Below, in pieces: positions 7,864-9,899 of a stretch of 9,899 nucleotides of DNA. This DNA is from Bifidobacteriaceae bacterium. GTDB taxonomy: Bacteria > Actinomycetota > Actinomycetes > Actinomycetales > WQXJ01. The notes beneath the pieces are model-generated. The model saw only the letters and a program-made list of their open reading frames with translations. It did no database searches and was not told the DNA's origin. Position 1 is the stretch's first letter. Each line of letters opens with the position of its first letter. The position numbers and the translations under genes are program-made. The DNA lies in assembly GCA_031261885.1 (NCBI GenBank), contig JAISIU010000066.1, positions 1 through 9,899 of the forward strand. Direction: 5' to 3'.

Positions 7864-7878
7864 CCGGTCCGCCCGAAC
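7789..7878 (+). repeat. Near-identical 3' end plus flank of the permease genes (copy 2)
   Basis: Partner of 4638-4727, at 88 of 90 identical bases, including 15 non-coding bases after the stop. The similarity stops about 10 bases before the terminator hairpin begins, so the hairpin itself is not duplicated between the two genes. Confidence 0.85.
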
Positions 7879-7888
7879 ATGACCCCAT

Positions 7889-7950
7889 CCGAGCGTGGAG
7901 GCTGATGGCAGATATTCAGGCTTATTTCAGCCATTAGCCTCCACGCTCGG
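7889..7950 (+). terminator. Long hairpin downstream of the permease operon, probable terminator
   Basis: Bases 7889-7909 and 7930-7950 are 21-base arms that pair along their whole length, with 20 Watson-Crick pairs and one G-U wobble (G7904 with T7935). They flank a 20-base loop (7910-7929) rich in A and T. The hairpin starts 26 bases after the stop of the second permease gene. No T tract follows, so it is not a classical intrinsic terminator, though actinobacterial terminators often lack one. A short second hairpin, GGGGA (7949-7953) with TCCCC (7961-7965), overlaps its last two bases. Its length exceeds most simple terminators, so a small palindromic repeat element or an mRNA 3'-end stabiliser is also possible. 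Confidence 0.65.
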
Positions 7951-8050
7951 GGAGAGATCGTCCCCTGACCGTCCGCTCCGTGCGGACACCCGAGGCGCGG
8001 GGCCGGCCGCCACACCTTGCCGGGTTATGTGGCGACCGGTCCCGCGTGCG

Positions 8051-8062
8051 CGTCCCGGGACG
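8051..8062. promoter_or_regulatory. Perfect 12-bp palindrome, candidate protein-binding site
   Basis: CGTCCCGGGACG is its own reverse complement. It lies 9 bases upstream of the first 16-base direct repeat and about 130 bases before the next start codon, in a position suited to an operator. Such G/C palindromes can occur by chance in DNA of this composition, so the call rests on location only. Confidence 0.25.
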
Positions 8063-8071
8063 GCGCAGGGA

Positions 8072-8087
8072 TGACAGGTTTTCCCCA
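8072..8087 (+). repeat. 16-bp direct repeat upstream of the FtsK/SpoIIIE-like gene (copy 1)
   Basis: TGACAGGTTTTCCCCA matches copy 2 at 8127-8142 (TGACAGCTTGTCCCCA) at 14 of 16 positions, consensus TGACAGnTTnTCCCCA. The copies are 55 bases apart, close to a whole number of helical turns (about 5.2), which would put bound proteins on nearly the same face. They are less GC-rich than their surroundings. Likely an operator pair for the downstream gene; the binding protein is unknown. Confidence 0.5.
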
Positions 8088-8126
8088 GCGCCGCCCGCGC
8101 GCACGCTGGGCCGCCGCCGCCAGAGC

Positions 8127-8142
8127 TGACAGCTTGTCCCCA
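8127..8142 (+). repeat. 16-bp direct repeat upstream of the FtsK/SpoIIIE-like gene (copy 2)
   Basis: TGACAGCTTGTCCCCA is the downstream copy of the repeat at 8072-8087. It also contains the short dyad GACA-GCT-TGTC (8128-8138), which copy 1 matches less well. It ends 51 bases before the start codon at 8194. No -10 box at normal spacing was found behind TGACAG, so it is probably not simply a -35 element. Confidence 0.5.
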
Positions 8143-8148
8143 ACTCTC

Positions 8149-8172
8149 GCCGGGCGGGTCGCGCCGCCCGGC
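8149..8172 (+). promoter_or_regulatory. Strong all-G/C hairpin or dyad just upstream of the FtsK/SpoIIIE-like start
   Basis: GCCGGGCGG (8149-8157) and CCGCCCGGC (8164-8172) are perfectly complementary over 9 bp around GTCGCG, ending 21 bases before the ATG at 8194. A second pairing, CGGCCC (8169-8174) with GGGCCG (8188-8193), reuses four bases of the right arm and would abut the start codon, so the two structures exclude each other. This could be an operator or a leader hairpin that controls access to the start. A chance outcome of extreme G/C content is possible. Confidence 0.4.
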
Positions 8173-8193
8173 CCCACTCGGCACGATGGGCCG

Positions 8194-9899
8194 ATGCGCA
8201 TCACCCTGGCCTGTCCCCGGCACGGCGTTCGCGACGTGTGGGCCCCGCCGCACACGCCGTGGCGGGACGTGCTCGCCCAGCTCGCGGACGCCGCCGCCGC
8301 GCCCGATGCCGGCGCACCGGACGGGCCGGAACCGCCCGGCCGGCCCGTCCCCGGCACGGCACCTTCCGTCAGCGGTCCGGAGTGCCCCGCGCCCGGTGCC
8401 GGCCCTCACGCTGGGAGCGGACCGTTATGGGCGGAGTCAAGCGGCCCGGCCGGGGCGCGCGCACGCTGCGCGGCGGCCGGCCATCAATGGTTCGCGGCGG
8501 GCCACGGGCCACTCGCGCCGCACCACCTGGTTGGGGCCGTGCCGCTGGTCGAGGGCGCCCGCCTCGCGACCAGTCCGCTGCCACCGCCGGCGGAACCGCC
8601 CGGGACCTGGTTGTGGGTCTGCCTGACGGGCGGGACGGCGGGCACGACCGTGCCGGCGCGGACCGCCGGCGGCAAGGCGGCCGTCCGGGCGGCCGATGCC
8701 GTCACGCGCCACGGCGCGGTCCCGCACCCGCCCGTCGTGCTCGCCCCGGGCCCGGGCCGCCGTCCCGACCGTCCCCGGCTGCACGCCGCGGGCGCGGCCA
8801 CGGCCTGGGCCACGCGCGCCCTCACGGTGCGCGAGGCGCGCGGTTCCAAACCGCGCCGGGGCGTGGACTTGGCGTGGCGGCGCGTCGGCCGGCGTGGCCG
8901 GCTGGGCCGCGCCCACTGCCTCGTGGCGGCCGGCGGCGCGGTGTGGCAGCTGAGGCCCGGGCCGGGATGGGAGCACGCCGCCCGCACACCTACCCCCGCC
9001 GCGACGCCCCCCGCGGAACCGGCGCCGCCCTGGATTCCGCCGCCCGCCGACCCGGCCGCGCCACCCAGGGCCCCGGGCCAGCGGGCCCGGGCCGCGTTGC
9101 GCGACCTGCTGCCGCCTCTGCTCGTGGGCCTCGTCATGGCCGCGGCGCTCGTGGCGATGACGCGCCGGCCGATCTTCGCCGCGCTGCCGTTGATCGGTGT
9201 GCTCGGCACGCAGGTGCCGCGCCTGTTGGCCCGCCGCCCGCGCCGCCCGTTGCTCGACTTCGACGCCGCCGGCCTCGTCGCGGCGCTGACCGCACCCGCC
9301 GGTCAGGACACGTCCGCCGTCACCCCGCACAGTCGCGTGACCAGCGACAACGCGCTCACGGCCGCGCCCGGAGCGTCCGCCGGCGTCATCCCGCCGGGTC
9401 TGCGCCTGGCGCCCTGGGGCCTCACGGTCCATGCCGCCGTCACCGTGACCGGTCCGCCTCCGGCGGCCACGGCCCTGGCCCACTCCTGGGTGCTCGCGGC
9501 CGCCCAGGCCCACCCGCCCGGCGCGGTCCAGGTGGACGCGGCCGCCGCGGGTCCGGGCTGGTCGTGGACGCGCTGGTTGCCGGCCGGCCGGCCCGTCCTC
9601 CGCCTCGTGGTGCGGGCCGCCGGCCCGCACCCCTGTCCCGCACCGCCGCCCGCCGCGCCGAGACCAGACGGGACCGGCCCGCCCGAACCCGGCGATCCGG
9701 CATCGGACACCCCCACCCCCACCAACGCCGCCGCCACCACTGTCACCACCGCGCCCACCAACCACGCCGCGCCCGCCGACCAGGCCGGCGTCCCCGAGGT
9801 CGTCATCGAGCTGGCCGGCCCCACCGCTGCGCCCGGCCCGGGCTCGGAGGCCGTGGTCGAGGCACGCCCCACGGCCGCCGGGTTCGTGGCGGCCCGCCT
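8194..9899 (+). CDS. FtsK/SpoIIIE-family type VII secretion motor ATPase, N-terminal part (cut by window end)
   Basis: An open frame of 568 codons without a stop, running off the window. The layout resembles the N-terminal half of the large FHA/FtsK-SpoIIIE (EssC/EccC-like) ATPases of actinobacterial WXG100 secretion loci. Residues 1-30 and about 105-128 (MRITLACPRHGVRDV and HHLVGAVPLVEGARL) look like a ubiquitin-like fold split by a Gly/Pro/Ala-rich insertion. Residues about 138-256 look like a degenerate FHA domain, with VREARGS at 212-218 and a RRVGRRGRLG...VWQLRP ending. Residues 305-323 and 325-346 form a membrane hairpin (LLPPLLVGLVMAAALVAMT, then IFAALPLIGVLGTQVPRLLA) capped by arginines. 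Residues about 405-475 match the soluble region before the motor domains (HPPGAVQV, WSWTRWLP, RPVLRLVVRA), and 485-532 are a Pro/Thr/Ala-rich linker. No Walker motif lies within the window. The start has no clear ribosome site but fits the family's N-terminus. A rare TTA codon sits at 8425-8427. The family call rests on remembered patterns, not a search. Confidence 0.82.
   Translation, partial: MRITLACPRHGVRDVWAPPHTPWRDVLAQLADAAAAPDAGAPDGPEPPGRPVPGTAPSVSGPECPAPGAGPHAGSGPLWAESSGPAGARARCAAAGHQWFAAGHGPLAPHHLVGAVPLVEGARLATSPLPPPAEPPGTWLWVCLTGGTAGTTVPARTAGGKAAVRAADAVTRHGAVPHPPVVLAPGPGRRPDRPRLHAAGAATAWATRALTVREARGSKPRRGVDLAWRRVGRRGRLGRAHCLVAAGGAVWQLRPGPGWEHAARTPTPAATPPAEPAPPWIPPPADPAAPPRAPGQRARAALRDLLPPLLVGLVMAAALVAMTRRPIFAALPLIGVLGTQVPRLLARRPRRPLLDFDAAGLVAALTAPAGQDTSAVTPHSRVTSDNALTAAPGASAGVIPPGLRLAPWGLTVHAAVTVTGPPPAATALAHSWVLAAAQAHPPGAVQVDAAAAGPGWSWTRWLPAGRPVLRLVVRAAGPHPCPAPPPAAPRPDGTGPPEPGDPASDTPTPTNAAATTVTTAPTNHAAPADQAGVPEVVIELAGPTAAPGPGSEAVVEARPTAAGFVAAR

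Larger units (their letters stand above)
7864..8193. other. Gene-free, hairpin-rich intergenic region
   Basis: No reading frame here has a credible product. Besides the elements listed separately, it holds a 6-bp perfect hairpin, GTCCGC (7971-7976) with GCGGAC (7982-7987) around TCCGT, a palindromic GGCCGGCC (8001-8008), and the AT-richest spot GGGTTATGTGG around 8022-8032. That spot might belong to a promoter for the downstream gene but lacks a clean TAnnnT box and a partner -35. The region separates the end of the transporter operon from a gene on the same strand with an apparently unrelated role, so it should carry both a terminator and a new promoter. Confidence 0.6.

Noticed and set aside
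8079..8142. TTTTCCCCA and TTGTCCCCA as DnaA boxes of a replication origin
   Set aside because: Each differs from the nearest known box form (such as TTGTCCACA) at a conserved position. There is no AT-rich unwinding region and no dnaA, dnaN or rep gene nearby. They are better explained as parts of the 16-bp direct repeat.
8051..8172. CRISPR-like array of short repeats and palindromes
   Set aside because: Only two direct-repeat copies and unrelated palindromes are present, without regular spacers or cas genes.
8186..8626. Small + strand frame beginning at an ATG 8 bases before 8194
   Set aside because: Its product is Arg/Pro-rich without recognisable features and is out of frame with the family-like protein starting at 8194.
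8437..9765. Open frame on the - strand (442 codons) with a Gly-rich start
   Set aside because: It is the antisense of an uninterrupted + strand frame that has a recognisable membrane hairpin and secretion-ATPase motifs. The Gly-rich run is the reverse of the Thr/Ala/Pro linker.

Overview
The window is very GC-rich (roughly 70% or more by eye, not computed). It has strong G/C third-position bias and almost no TTA codons, which points to a high-GC actinobacterium (Actinomycetota). No genus can be fixed from the sequence alone. All genes that can be supported lie on the + strand.

Bases 13-690 encode a NarL/LuxR-type response regulator. Its sensor kinase, if it has one, would lie upstream of the window. 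A 106-base gap follows, holding a 25-bp imperfect dyad that overlaps a possible -10 box just before the next start codon. Bases 797-7863 form a compact ABC transporter operon: one MacB/LolD/FtsE-type ATPase (797-1645) and two very large FtsX-like permeases (1674-4712 and 4783-7863). The permeases are tandem paralogues. Their membrane cores and DNA ends are very similar, while their two large extracellular domains have diverged. The simplest reading is a regulator-controlled exporter or mechanotransmission pump working as an ATPase with a permease heterodimer, in envelope stress, peptide or antibiotic resistance, or lipid/protein release. The substrate cannot be read from sequence.

Bases 7864-8193 contain no convincing gene but are dense in structure: a 21-bp-stem hairpin with an AT-rich loop, probably ending the operon; a small 6-bp hairpin; a 12-bp perfect palindrome; a 16-bp direct repeat 55 bp apart; and a 9-bp all-G/C hairpin just before the next gene.

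From 8194 to the window end runs the N-terminal part (568 codons, still open) of a protein resembling the large FtsK/SpoIIIE-family motor ATPases of actinobacterial type VII (WXG100/ESX-like) secretion loci. It shows a ubiquitin-like N-terminus, a degenerate FHA-like region, a paired transmembrane hairpin, and the start of the cytoplasmic region that precedes the motor domains. The motor domains lie beyond the window. The transporter operon and the secretion gene look like separate transcription units. No RNA genes, CRISPR arrays, transposases or integrases were seen.
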